Of a DNA stretch of 64,000 bases, positions 1 through 9,893 are shown in pieces. Position 1 is the first letter of the stretch. Each line of letters opens with the position of its first letter. A program made the position numbers and the translations under genes. The notes beneath the pieces are model-generated. The model had not been told where the DNA came from, ran no database searches, and saw only the letters and a program-made list of their open reading frames with translations. Location of the stretch: assembly GCA_003996215.1 (NCBI GenBank), contig QJPP01007221.1:464595-528594 (forward strand), given 5' to 3'. This stretch comes from Jaltomata sinuosa. Taxonomy: Eukaryota > Streptophyta > Magnoliopsida > Solanales > Solanaceae.

Positions 1-932
1 AAATGAACCTCTATAACTAACAAAAGTAGCTTTGAAGGTCAATCTAATAATACAATTATTACGCGTGGATTGCGTGTTCGTGTGCACTGAGGTGCTACTT
101 CCATATTGAGTCTATTATATACATAGTGTCCACCGAGGTTCTACTGCCATATTGAGGCCATTATATACATAGTGTGCGCCGAGGCACTACTGCCATATTG
201 AGGCCATTATATATAGGGTGCGCCGAGACACTATTGTGGTTCAGCGTGGGTTATAAAGAGTGAGTTGCGGTGTGAGTTAATGCATGTGTTGTGTTCTAAA
301 AAGAATAAAGGAGAAAAGAGCTTAACGAGTCTTACCAATTATAGTTTACAAGTTTCATATTATATCTTGTTCAGATTTATTACTTGTGACTTACTATTAT
401 GTTTCCACCTTACATGCCAGTACATTATTTTTGTACTGACGTCCCCATTGCCTGGGGGGGCGCTGCATTCATGCCTGCATGTCAAAACAGAAACCCAAAT
501 AGACCTCTTCAGTAGGAGTTGCAGAGTGCAGCCAATTTGGTAAGCTCCATTCTTCCTGGAGCTGACGAGTCAGAGGTCTAGCTTATATTTTGACCAGGTT
601 ATGTATATGTACAACTTATGGGTAGTCCAGGGCCTTGTCCTGGATATGAGATATTTTACTTACTCCTAGAGGCTTGTAGATGTGTATATGTATATCAGTG
701 TTGGGTATGGCCTTGTCGGCCTTGTTATTAGCTATATACTATGATAATAGAGTTGTCGGCCTTGAGTTGTTTACCTACTATTGAGCTTTCAGTGTTTCAA
801 ATTGCTATTCTTAGAGACCTTGTCAGTCTCAGACCCCCAGCAGGTTTAATAGAGATACACTCTATTTTGGCGCCCTCGGCCTTTTGGGTCTCCGGGTGCC
901 GATCACGGCCTCCCATGGTTTGGGGCGTGACA
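1..932 (+). mobile_element. 3' end of an LTR retrotransposon (element E), LTR portion only
   Basis: The segment looks like the downstream part of a Gypsy-type LTR on the plus strand and ends in the usual TGACA at 932. From 933 the sequence switches abruptly to the LTR of element A, which matches 8438 onward in A's other LTR. Element E therefore inserted into A's 3' LTR, and its left part lies outside the window. The five bases after the junction (caata, 933-937) are the candidate target duplication, but the partner is not visible. It could be a solo LTR or the 3' LTR of a full element. No coding domain is present. Confidence 0.75.
80..240 (+). repeat. 46-bp tandem repeat, about 3.5 units
   Basis: Units begin at about 80, 126, 172 and 216-217. 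Each contains a CCGAGG-type core followed by CTACTGCCATATTGAGGCCA and a TATATACATA tail. The period is 46 bp, shortening to 44-45 bp in the last unit. The array lies inside the LTR of element E. Confidence 0.85.
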
Positions 933-1987
933 CAATAGCCATCACCTACCTCGAATAATCAAGCTCTACAGTGCCAGAGCTTTCCTTTTCAGGATCCCTT
1001 GCTTGTTCTTGGTCTAGAAACAAACACACAAACACTATAGTTAATTAACTGGCCTAAATTACCCGGATTATACAAAATCCTAATCCCCAGGCAAAACCAT
1101 GATCATCCCAACCCTTTTCAGGCTTTCCTGCCATTAATTCACTTAAGATTATCATTTATACCGATACATTTAGAGAATTTAAGCTTGGTGATCATTACCC
1201 ATTAACTATAAACAATACCCAAGAACTCTAGCACCCTAGAATTCCCTCTTTTCCTCGGATTCTACAATCCTAGGTTATCCCAATTTTTTTCCCAAGTCCA
1301 CCCCTAGCAATTTTATAGCGTAGGAAAGATATTATGGAGTTTGGGGAGTAGAATCCTTACCTTTAGGATAAAAAATGGTGAAAAACGGATGGAAATTGCC
1401 CAAAATCGCCCCCTTCTTCTCCCAAAATGTCTTGAAGAAAACTGAACTATTTTGGGAAAGTTTCTGCATTAAATTCCATCACGCTTTGCTATAGAGGTCC
1501 GCTCCGCTATAGCGGTACCGCCGTAGCAGAGTCATCCGCTATGGCGGAAGCTGACCGACGTTGACTTCTGCTATAGCGGTATTTTCTCCGCTATAGCGGA
1601 GGTCATTATAGCGGAGTGTCAATCGCTATGACGGTTAACACGGGATAGAAGGTCGTAAAATCCCAAAAAATGGTCCATTTTATGACACACTTATTTTCCC
1701 GATATCCCCGAATAACCCTCTTACGTCAACCTCAATTCCGGGAGTTCTACTTAGCTAAATTCGATCTCGAAAAGTCCCCCGGGTCCTTTATGTCTTAGCT
1801 AAAAGGAAAACTAGCTCAAATCAAGAAATTTAACTCAACCCTTACCCGGATTTTCCTAGACCATACCTCACTCAAAAACTGGTCAAGACTAGCCTAGCCC
1901 AGAATTTCAAACTCCCAAACCCAGAGTTTTCTAACTCTAAGTATTGGCACGAATGGTTCACCCATAATGACGCACTCGGTCGTTACA
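933..1987 (-). repeat. Element A 3' LTR, truncated by element E
   Basis: It matches 8438-9510 closely, for example the CACCTACCTCGAATAATCAA segment near 943 and 8442, and ends at the conserved gttaca edge (TGTAAC on the minus strand). The first 1.25 kb of the LTR is missing to the left because element E is inserted there. It carries the GC-rich palindrome array at 1498-1640. Confidence 0.92.
1498..1640. repeat. GC-rich palindrome array (CCGCTATAGCGG type) in A 3' LTR
   Basis: At least six copies of CGCTATAGCG-like motifs lie within 140 bp. The best is a perfect 16-bp palindrome, CTCCGCTATAGCGGAG, at 1586-1601. Variants differ mostly at CpG sites. The same array is present in every LTR of A, B and C. 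Confidence 0.85.
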
Positions 1988-2024
1988 ACAAATACCAATT
2001 TACCCATCGTTCATCCTCGAACGA

Positions 2025-2480
2025 TCAAACCTGAAAATATAGAAAGTAAAGAGCAAAAAGAGTAGTACCTGTATCCTTAAACAGGTGAGGGTACTTGTCC
2101 CGCATGTCCTTCTCGGTTTCCCAAGTGGCTTCCTCAACCGGATGATGCTTCCATTGAACCTTTACCATACTGATCACCTTTGTCCTTAATTTTTGGACAT
2201 CCCAATCAAGAATCAAAACCGGTTCCTCTTCATAGAGAAGATCCTTATAAAAAAAACACCTCATCCAACTTGATGACGTAGTCCCCATCCCTATGGTTTC
2301 GCTTCAGCATGGATACATGGAATACCGGATGGACACCCGACAGATAAGGTAGCAGTGCTAATCTGTAAGCCACTGGCCCTACGATCTTAAGAACTTTAAA
2401 CAGTCCGATGAGCCGAGGGCTGAGCTTGCCCTTCTTACCGAAATGCATAACTCCCTTCATTGGTGACACTTTCAACAATA
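2025..2480 (-). pseudogene. Element A integrase C-terminus and chromodomain
   Basis: The upstream part carries the conserved end of the integrase region (GKKGKLSPR, then the HPVFHVSMLKR block). A frameshift near 2250-2290 separates it from a chromodomain-like tail with VQWKHHPVEEATWE and a KYPHLF ending. In chromoviruses this domain tethers the integration complex to chromatin. The reading frame ends at 2025. The shift means that this copy cannot make a normal C-terminus. Confidence 0.9.
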
Positions 2481-2556
2481 CCTACTCACCAATTTGAAAT
2501 TCCATGTCCCTTGCCTTGCGATCCGCATATTCCTTCTACCTGCTTTGGACAGCTAG

Positions 2557-3480
2557 CTACTTGGTTTGAATGCCTCTTACCTTTTCTTGTGCTTCTCTTA
2601 CCAAGTCTACGCCCAAAGGCTTTACATCGCCTTCCTCAGACCACTCTATAAGTGACCTACAACTCCTCCCATATAGAGCCTCAAACGGTGCCATGTCGAT
2701 ACTGGAGTAGTAGCTATTGTTGTATGAGAACTCACACAATGGTAAAAACTGGTCCCAGTGACCCCCGAAGTCAATCACACATGCTCTCAGCATGTCCTCC
2801 AATACCTGAATCGTCCTCTCTGACTGACCATCAGTCTGAGGATGGAAGGTTGTACTAAAGGTGAGTTGAGTTCCAACCTCCTCATACAACTTACCCCAAA
2901 ACTTAGAGGTAAATTGTGTACCCCTCTCTGAAATAATAGACAGTGGCACCCCCTGCAGTCTCACAACCTTTTTCATGTAGATCTTAGCCAATTGCTGCAA
3001 ATTGTAATCCACCCTGATCGAAATGAAGTGAGCTGACTTGGTCATCCTGTCAACAATGACCCAAATAGAGTCATACTTCCCCAAAGTCTTGGAGAGACCC
3101 ACCACAAAATCCATGGCTATCCGTTCCCACTTCCACTCTGGAATGGGCATTCTTTGAAGTAGTCCTGCATGCCTTTGGTGTTCATACTTGACCTGCTGGA
3201 AGTTATGACACTTGGACACAAAATCCTCTATGTCCCTTTTCATCCCAAGCCACCAATAAAGTTGCCTCAAATTTTTGTATATGTTGGTTACACCCAGATG
3301 GATTGAATACCGCAAACCATGAGCCTCTGCCAACACCTTCTGAATTATGTCATCAACCAGAAGAATACAAATCCTTCCTCTGAAACTTAAAACCCCTCCA
3401 GCGTCTATAGTGGCATCCCCAAACTCTTCGGACACTACCTTGCTTTGTAGCTTGCTCAACTGTGAATCCTGAAACTGCTT
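2557..3480 (-). pseudogene. Element A integrase (zinc-binding and catalytic core)
   Basis: A 300-codon open stretch holds the integrase. The N-terminal HHCC zinc region is recognisable, but its CxxC pair reads CHNF, so the last cysteine is lost. The catalytic core has the first Asp in MDFVVGL. The second Asp is replaced by Glu (ISERGTQF instead of ISDRGTQF). The Glu region reads GQSERTIQ, followed by the typical EFSYNNSYYSSI block. With two altered metal-binding positions it is probably inactive. Homologous stretches occur in B (42522-42758), C (47817-48715) and G (27147-27896). Confidence 0.93.
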
Positions 3481-3660
3481 ACCCTATATCTCTTCCATGA
3501 ATGTAGATTTGACCTCAGCACTCGCCAATACACCACCCTGTTCTGAGATACCCAAGTGCATGAATTTAGATTCTAAGGCTTGGATCTCCCTTGCCAATGG
3601 TCATTTGGACACTCCCAAATAAGTCAGACTGCCTATGCTAACTGTCTTCCAGCTCAATGC

Positions 3661-4959
3661 GTCTGCCACCACATTAGCCTTACCCGGATGGTACTAAATG
3701 GTCACATCATAGTCCTTTGACAACTCCATCCACCTTCTCTGCCTCAGATACAAATCTTTTTGAGTAAAAACATGTTGCAGGCTGCGATGATCAGTGAACA
3801 CCTCACACTTTACACCAAAGAGATATTATCTCCAAATCTTGAGTGCAAACACCACAGCTGCCAACTCTAAATCATGAGTTGGATAGTTCCTCTCATGAAC
3901 CTTCAACTGCCTAGAAGCTTATGCTATCACATTCCTATCCTGCATCAACATAGCACCCAAACCTGAATGTGAAGCATCACAATAAACAATAAAGTCCTTA
4001 CCTTCAACTGGCAGAAACAAAATAGGAGCCATGGTCAGAAGAGTCTTGAGCTTTTGGAAGATCTCCTCACACTTGTCGGACCACACAAATGGTACCTCCT
4101 TCTGAGTCAACCTTGTCAAGTGGGTAGCAATAGATGCAAAATCCTTGACAAACCTACGATAGTAGCATGCAAGTCCCACAAAACTCCTCATCTCAGTCAC
4201 CAAGCTAGGCCGGACCCAACTCTTGACTGCCTCAATCTTCTGGGGATCTACCATCACCCCCTTTTCTGACACTACATGCCCCAAGAATGCTACTGAAGTC
4301 AACCAGAACTCACACTTGGAGAACTTTGCATAAAGCCTTTGATGGCTCAAAATGTCCAACACTATACGGAGATGTTCAACATGCTCCTCTCTACTCTTGG
4401 AGTAGATCAAAATAACATCAATAAAAATGATAACGAATGAATCCAAGTATAATTTAAACACCCTATTTATCATACTCATGAATGCTACCGGTGCATTGGT
4501 CAATCCAAACGACATCACTAAGAACTCGTAATGTCCATACCGAGTCTGAAAAGCAGTCTTAGGAATGTCCTGAGACCTAATCTTTAACTGATGATATCCC
4601 GACCTTAAGTCAATTTTTGAAAACACAGATGTACCCTATAACTGGTCAAATAGATCATCAATACGGGATAAAGGGTACTTATTCCGGATGGTGACCTTGT
4701 TCAGTTGCATGTAATATATGCAAATCCGCATACTACCATCCTTCTTTTTCACAAACAAAACCGGAGCACCCCAAGGTGAAGCAATGGGATGGATAAATCC
4801 CTTATCTATGAGTTCTTGAAGCTGAGACTTAAGCTCTCTTAACTCTACCAGAGCCATACGATAAGGATAGATGGAAATTGGGCGAGTGCTCAGCTCCAAG
4901 TCAATACAGAAATCGATATCCCAGTCCGAAGACATACTAGGAAAATCCACTGGAAACAC
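3661..4959 (-). pseudogene. Element A reverse transcriptase and RNase H
   Basis: Conserved RT blocks appear in order: SPWGAPVLFVKKKDGSMR, LNKVTIRNKYPLSRIDDLFD, SKIDLRSGYHQLKI, and the TAFQTRYGHYEFLVMSFGLT block. The catalytic FIDD box reads FIDV (codons at 4414-4419), so one essential Asp is lost. An in-frame stop lies near 4630 between two halves that otherwise join. RNase H starts near 3990 (VYCDASHSGLG) and has a stop at about 3919, after which the homologous sequence continues to about 3661. Confidence 0.93.
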
Positions 4960-4985
4960 CTCTCAAAACTCTGAAACAACTGGAA

Positions 4986-5490
4986 CTACTCAATAGATGG
5001 GGACTCCATATTATCATCCCGATGATGAGCTAAAAAGGCTAGAAACCCCTTCCCTACTAGCTTTCTATCCTGAAGAAATGATATCATCTTGACCGGCTTG
5101 GCCCTGTACACTCTTTCCCACTCTAGCCTATCCTTACCCAGAATTTCAAGAGCCACAGACTTGGTGTTACAATTCAACATAACATTATAAGGGGATAACA
5201 AGGTCATGCCGAAAATGACGTCAAAGTCTACCATATCCAGAATTAGCAAGTCTACCCACGTATGCAATCCCACAAATACAATAGAACAATTACGGTAAAC
5301 ATGAGTCACAATCACGGACTCTCCGACCGGGGTAGAAACATGGATAGGGGAATCAAGGATATCACATATCAAGTCAAACCCCAAGAAAAAGTCACAGACA
5401 CATAAGAATATATAGAACTTGGGTTAAATAGTACCGAAGCCATTCTATCACAGATAAGAATGGTACCCGTAATCACCGCATTTGATACCT
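4986..5490 (-). pseudogene. Element A aspartic protease region
   Basis: The 132-codon open stretch contains the protease flap and the C-terminal DVIFGMTLLSPY block, which corresponds to DVILGMDWLSPY in related elements. Just upstream, beyond the open stretch, the active-site loop reads LFNPSS, where element C has LFDPGS. The catalytic Asp is thus changed to Asn in A. The family would cut the gag-pol polyprotein. This copy is broken. Confidence 0.8.
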
Positions 5491-5499
5491 AAGCATCGA

Positions 5500-6974
5500 T
5501 CCTCCTTGGAAATGCATAACACTGAGCCCGGTCATCAATCCGAGCTACTTCCTTGGCTGGCTGCGCCACACCCCTGCTCGTGCCACTATTTCCTTTGTCT
5601 TCTCGGCCTCTCTAAAAGTTACTTCGCCCACCCTGTGGATGACCTCTAGCATAACCACCTCTACCTGCCGGGACCACAACCTTAGACTACTGCTAAACCT
5701 GATTACCAGTTTGCCGGTGAGGGCACTCCCTCTTAAAGTGGCCCAGATCACCACAATGGAAACAACCACGACAACTGTAGGCCTGCTGACGGATGTGTAG
5801 GAAGCTCCCTGGCCTCTAGGAGCTGAAAACTACTGATTATCTCCTGGACGAAACCTGTAGCAGCTGGGAGGGCTGACTGAATAGGATAGGCTGAGTATAC
5901 CGGCTGATTCTGGCCCCTGGAGTATGAGCCACCATAATTCCCCTCATTCTGGGGCTTCTTATCTAACACTTTAGCATGCCCCGCTTGCTTGACTCCCTCA
6001 AGTTTTTTTACATAATCTGCCACTTCATTGAAGCCTTTCCCTGCCAAAGTCATGTGCATGAACCACACCTGCAGTTCAGTATTCATACCCTTCACGAACA
6101 ATCAAACCCTCGTCTCTTCTGAACCCAACAACTGAGTAGCGAAATGAGACAAAGCATGGACTTTTGGCTCATAAGTAGAGACTGCCATGTTTTCCTGTTC
6201 CAAAGCCAAGAACTCATCCTTTTTACAGTCCCTCAAAGTACGGGGTACGTACTTCTCCAAGAAGAGAGCATGAAACTTCTCCCAAGTCAATAGAGGCAAA
6301 ACAGATGATCGACACTCCACATGAGATCTCCACCACTGTTTAGCATCACCCTGCAGCTGGAATGTGACGAACTCTACCCCATGTTGTCGCACGACACCCA
6401 ACCTATGCAACCTTTCATAGAAGTTCAAGATGAACTCATACACATGTTCCCTATCAGTACCCTGAAACGTGGGAGGTTTCATCTTGAGAAACTTGGTCAG
6501 CATCTTATATTTATTTCCTGTCATTACCGAGCCTAGCATTGGCCTGAAGAAATCATCTGTGCCTGATGCTGTATCCATCCTAGGAGCCATAGGGTCTGAT
6601 GGCTGAGTGCCCAAAACCTGATTTGCAACACCCACGGGGGTTGCTCCAGCACCAACCAAACCACTCAAGAAGTTACAAGCCTGCTGAAATTCTTCGAGCG
6701 TCATAGAGGGAAGGCATGCACCTCCAGCTGGTGCTTCCTCCTCTTGCGTCCCATCATCCTCCACAATAACTTCCACATCTTCAACGACCTGTTCCTGAGG
6801 TGGGAGAGGGGTTTCTTCTCGCACTCCTGCAACAACTTGAGCTCCACCCCTGGCGGGTGTGGCTCTACCTCGACCTCTGCCCCTACCCCTTCCCCTACCC
6901 CTGCCCCTACCTCTAACAGCTGGGTCTGTTACTGGGACTGCCACTCTAGCTCCGTTGTTCCTGGTGTTAACCAT
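5500..6974 (-). pseudogene. Element A gag (capsid-nucleocapsid)
   Basis: The start chosen is the ATG at 6974 (MVNTRNNGAR), because C and B begin with equivalent residues (MVDTRHN and MVNTR). An Arg-Gly tract follows near residues 20-40. The capsid core has FLKMKPPTFQGTDREH, QWWRSHVECR and FLEKYVPRTLRDCKKDEF. A TGA stop at 6102-6104 interrupts the frame, which continues as LFVKGMNTELQVW. A frameshift near 5750-5770 lies at the CCHC zinc knuckle (CFHCGDLGHFKREC, about 5722-5766). Confidence 0.92.
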
Positions 6975-7176
6975 ATACTGACAGAAGAGTGAAAGATTAA
7001 GATACCAATTTGTATCACCAGATATCAATTGGAATCAAGTTACAGCACAAAGGAAGAAAGAAGAGATATTTTTCCTAAAGTCCTATAGCCTCCCACAGAG
7101 AAGTACAAATGTCTGTGTACTGTTCCGCAAGACTCTACTAGACCTGTTTTAGTATGATGAGATCAATGAATATAGG

Positions 7177-7188
7177 GCTCTGATACTA
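7177..7188 (-). other. Primer-binding site of element A (tRNA-Met type)
   Basis: On the minus strand this reads TAGTATCAGAGC, one base from the usual plant initiator-Met site TGGTATCAGAGC, and lies a few bases after the LTR end at 7193. Confidence 0.85.
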
Positions 7189-8056
7189 TCTTTTTCACGA
7201 CCCAGACCACCATGAGTGGCACCCACCCAACCACCCCCGAGTGAGCGAACCATCAATGACCCCGAACTTAACCGTTCTAACAGCTTAAAACCAGAATGCA
7301 AGAAATAAACTAGAAGTTCAAAACAATCTAAATCTTTTATTAATAACCTGCAAAAAATCCCTCCCTAGAATCTAAAAGTCATCATACCAAAATGCTACCA
7401 AAATCTAGAGTACGGGGATGTAACCCCAAAATAAGAAATAGTCTAAGCCCGAAACAAGTGAGCTACAACCAATAAGAAAGAAACCAAGGCATCTCGATTG
7501 AACAGCTCACCCTTGATATCTTGAAGCGTTAGTCCTACAGGTGAGTTCGTGCGTCAACCACCGGAAGATTTCCTATACTCACAAAAGAAACACAAGTGCA
7601 GTATCAATACACAACCACCATGTACTGGTAGGATCATCAGCCAATTCCAAATAAACAGTATATGAATAGTACAAAAGTCAAGTAACTGTACAGGAAACAT
7701 GTAAACAAGCCAACAAGTACTTCTAGACTACAAGTCTCTCTCTAGCTTATTCGCACATGTAATCCACTTTCACAACTATGATCAACAATCCACAATAAAA
7801 AATAATTATTCCGCATTACATATCCCAGACTCACCCTGGATCCCTGCTAGACAACACCTAAGTGTCAAATATACAACCCGGTCCACCCCAAGACCAAACT
7901 CACCATGTAACATAACACCCCGGTCTACACCAAGACTAAACTCACAGATCAATATAACAACCCGGCCTCTCACGGACCAAAATGCAATATCACAATTTAT
8001 AAACACGGCTTGGTCCACTCATGGAACTAAATCAAATGCTTAATGCAATAAGTAAA

Positions 8057-8254
8057 CCCGTACCAAGCATGGTACCCGAGCCAACTAGTCAGTATTTCCC
8101 GTACCAGGCGTGGTACCCGAACCAACCGTTAGTATATCCCGTACCAGGCATGGTACCCGAGCCAACCATTAGTATACCCATACCAGATGTGGTACCAGAT
8201 CCAACCGTTAGTATACCCATACCAGGCGTGATACCAAAGCCAACCGAATATCAC
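8057..8254. repeat. ~40-bp tandem hairpin repeats, five units (A 5' LTR)
   Basis: Five units each carry the imperfect palindrome TACCAGGCRTGGTA followed by CCCGAGCCAACCGTTAGTAT or a close variant. The same unit is repeated three or four times in the LTRs of B and C. Confidence 0.88.
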
Positions 8255-8984
8255 ATAAATCCATAGTCACAAACAATGAATAATCAACACTTGTAAACCA
8301 ACAAGCAATAACACCTAGTTCATTTCACAAGACTGAAAACAGGACTCTTAGACATTCCTAATTATTCCCTAAACATGCAACACATACAACACTTAGACCA
8401 AAGTACACAATATACAATGCATACAGGAATCAATAGTCATCACCTACCTCGAATAATCAAGCTCTATAGTGTCGGAGCTTTCCCCTTTTTAGGATCCCTT
8501 GCTTGTTCTTGGTCTAGAAACAAACACATAAACACTATAGTTAATTAACTGGCCTAAATTATTTAGATTATACAAAATCCTAATCCCCAGGCCAAACCAT
8601 GATCATCCCAACCCTTTTCGGGCTTTCTCGCCATTAATTCATATAAGATTATCATTTATACCGATACATTTAGAGAATTTAAGCTTGGTGATCATTACCC
8701 ATTAACTATAAACAATACCCAAGAACTCTAGCACCCTAGAATTCCCCTTTTTCCCCGGATTCTACAATCCTAGGTTATCCCAAACCTTTCCCCAAGTCCA
8801 CCCCTAGCAATTCTATAGCGTAGGAAGATATTACAGAGTTTGGGGAGTAGAATCCTTACCTTTAGGATGAAAAATGGTGAAAAAAAGATGGAAATCGCCC
8901 AAAATCTCCCTTTCTTATTCCAAAGTGTCTTGAAGAAAACTGAACTATTTTGAGAAAGTTTCTACATGAAATTCCATTGTGCTC

Positions 8985-9170
8985 TGTTATAACGGTACGC
9001 TCTGCTATAGCGGTCTGCTTCGCTATAGCGGTCCGCTCCACTATAGCGGTCCCATCATAGCGGAGTCGTCCGCTATGACGGAGGCTGATCGACGTTGACT
9101 TTCACTGTAGCGGTATTTGCTCTGCTATAGTGAAGGTCGCTATGACAGAGTGTCAACTGCTATGGCGGTT
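8985..9170. repeat. GC-rich palindrome array in A 5' LTR
   Basis: There are about nine copies of CGCTATAGCG-like motifs, several decayed at CpG (for example tgctatagtg). The order and spacing correspond to 1498-1640 in the other LTR. Confidence 0.85.
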
Positions 9171-9510
9171 GACATCATAAAGTCCCCAAAGTTAGTCTAT
9201 TTTATGACACACTTATTTTTCTGATGTCCCAGAACAACCCCTTCACGTCAACCTCGATTCCGGGAGTTCTACTTACCCAAATTCAATTCCAAAAAGACCT
9301 CCACACTCCTTTATGTCTTAGGTAAAAGGAAAACTATCTCAAATCAAGACATTTAACCCAATACTTATCCGGATTGCCCTAGACCATGCCTCGCTCCAAA
9401 ACCAGCCGAGACTAGCCTATTCTAGAATTTCAAACTCCCAAATTCGAAGTTTTCTAACTCTAAGAATTGACACAAATGGTTCACCCGTAATGATGGACTC
9501 GGTCATTACA

Positions 9511-9893
9511 CATCAACTAATATATCATCCATCGCATTTGTCCAAATTAATGAAGAGATAGTATTTGAAATATTTATATCACTTGAGCTTGATGTCTTCA
9601 ACTATCTCATCATATCAACAACTACAAAATTAAGATAAAATATTAATAAAATTAAAAAATAAGATGATGTCACACATAAATATAACTAATGATTTGTACA
9701 AATTAATGTTTATAATATAAACAATATCATCACAAAATTAATGTTAAATAACATCAAATAAATAAATAAGATACAAAAATCACTTGAGTTTTTCTCTTAA
9801 AAATTAATCGCGATAATCATTCCACATGGCAATTGCTATGCTATCTCGAATGAGCTCCCTTCTTCTATATTCTTCATTATTCTCTCTAGGATT
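9511..9893. other. AT-rich host DNA, no gene seen
   Basis: This is the flank between element A and the transposase relic. It is mostly A/T, with no open frame, no clear terminal inverted repeats and no RNA gene that I could recognise. Confidence 0.6.

Larger units (their letters stand above)
933..9510 (-). mobile_element. Element A: Ty3/Gypsy chromovirus (Tekay/Del-like), minus strand, decayed
   Basis: The element reads right to left: 5' LTR (7193-9510), tRNA-Met-type primer site, gag, protease, RT, RNase H, integrase and chromodomain, then a truncated 3' LTR (933-1987). The LTRs start TGTAATGACC and end in a TGACA-like sequence on the minus strand. The internal region is 5205 bp, nearly the same as in its relatives B and C. 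The order PR-RT-RH-INT and the C-terminal chromodomain place it in the chromovirus branch of Gypsy elements. Frameshifts, stops and a lost RT catalytic residue show it is dead. Confidence 0.95.
7193..9510 (-). repeat. Element A 5' LTR (2318 bp)
   Basis: The right edge ggtcattaca (9501-9510) gives TGTAATGACC on the minus strand. The left edge is a mutated TGTCACGACC at 7193. The two ends are nearly inverted copies of each other, extending the usual TG...CA. It contains the hairpin tandem repeats at 8057-8254 and the palindrome array at 8985-9170. The base after it starts the candidate target duplication catca (9511-9515), whose partner is outside the window. Confidence 0.9.

Noticed and set aside
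265..543. 92-codon open frame near the left edge
   Set aside because: It lies within the LTR of element E and has no domain or homologous frame.
8057..8254. Possible CRISPR-like array (regular repeats with palindromes)
   Set aside because: Units are contiguous with no unique spacers, lie in LTRs, and the context is a plant nuclear genome.
8021..8266. Open frame with repeated Pro-Val/Ile-Pro-like peptide units
   Set aside because: It is produced by the ~40-bp hairpin repeats of the A LTR. It lies antisense to the element and has no independent support.
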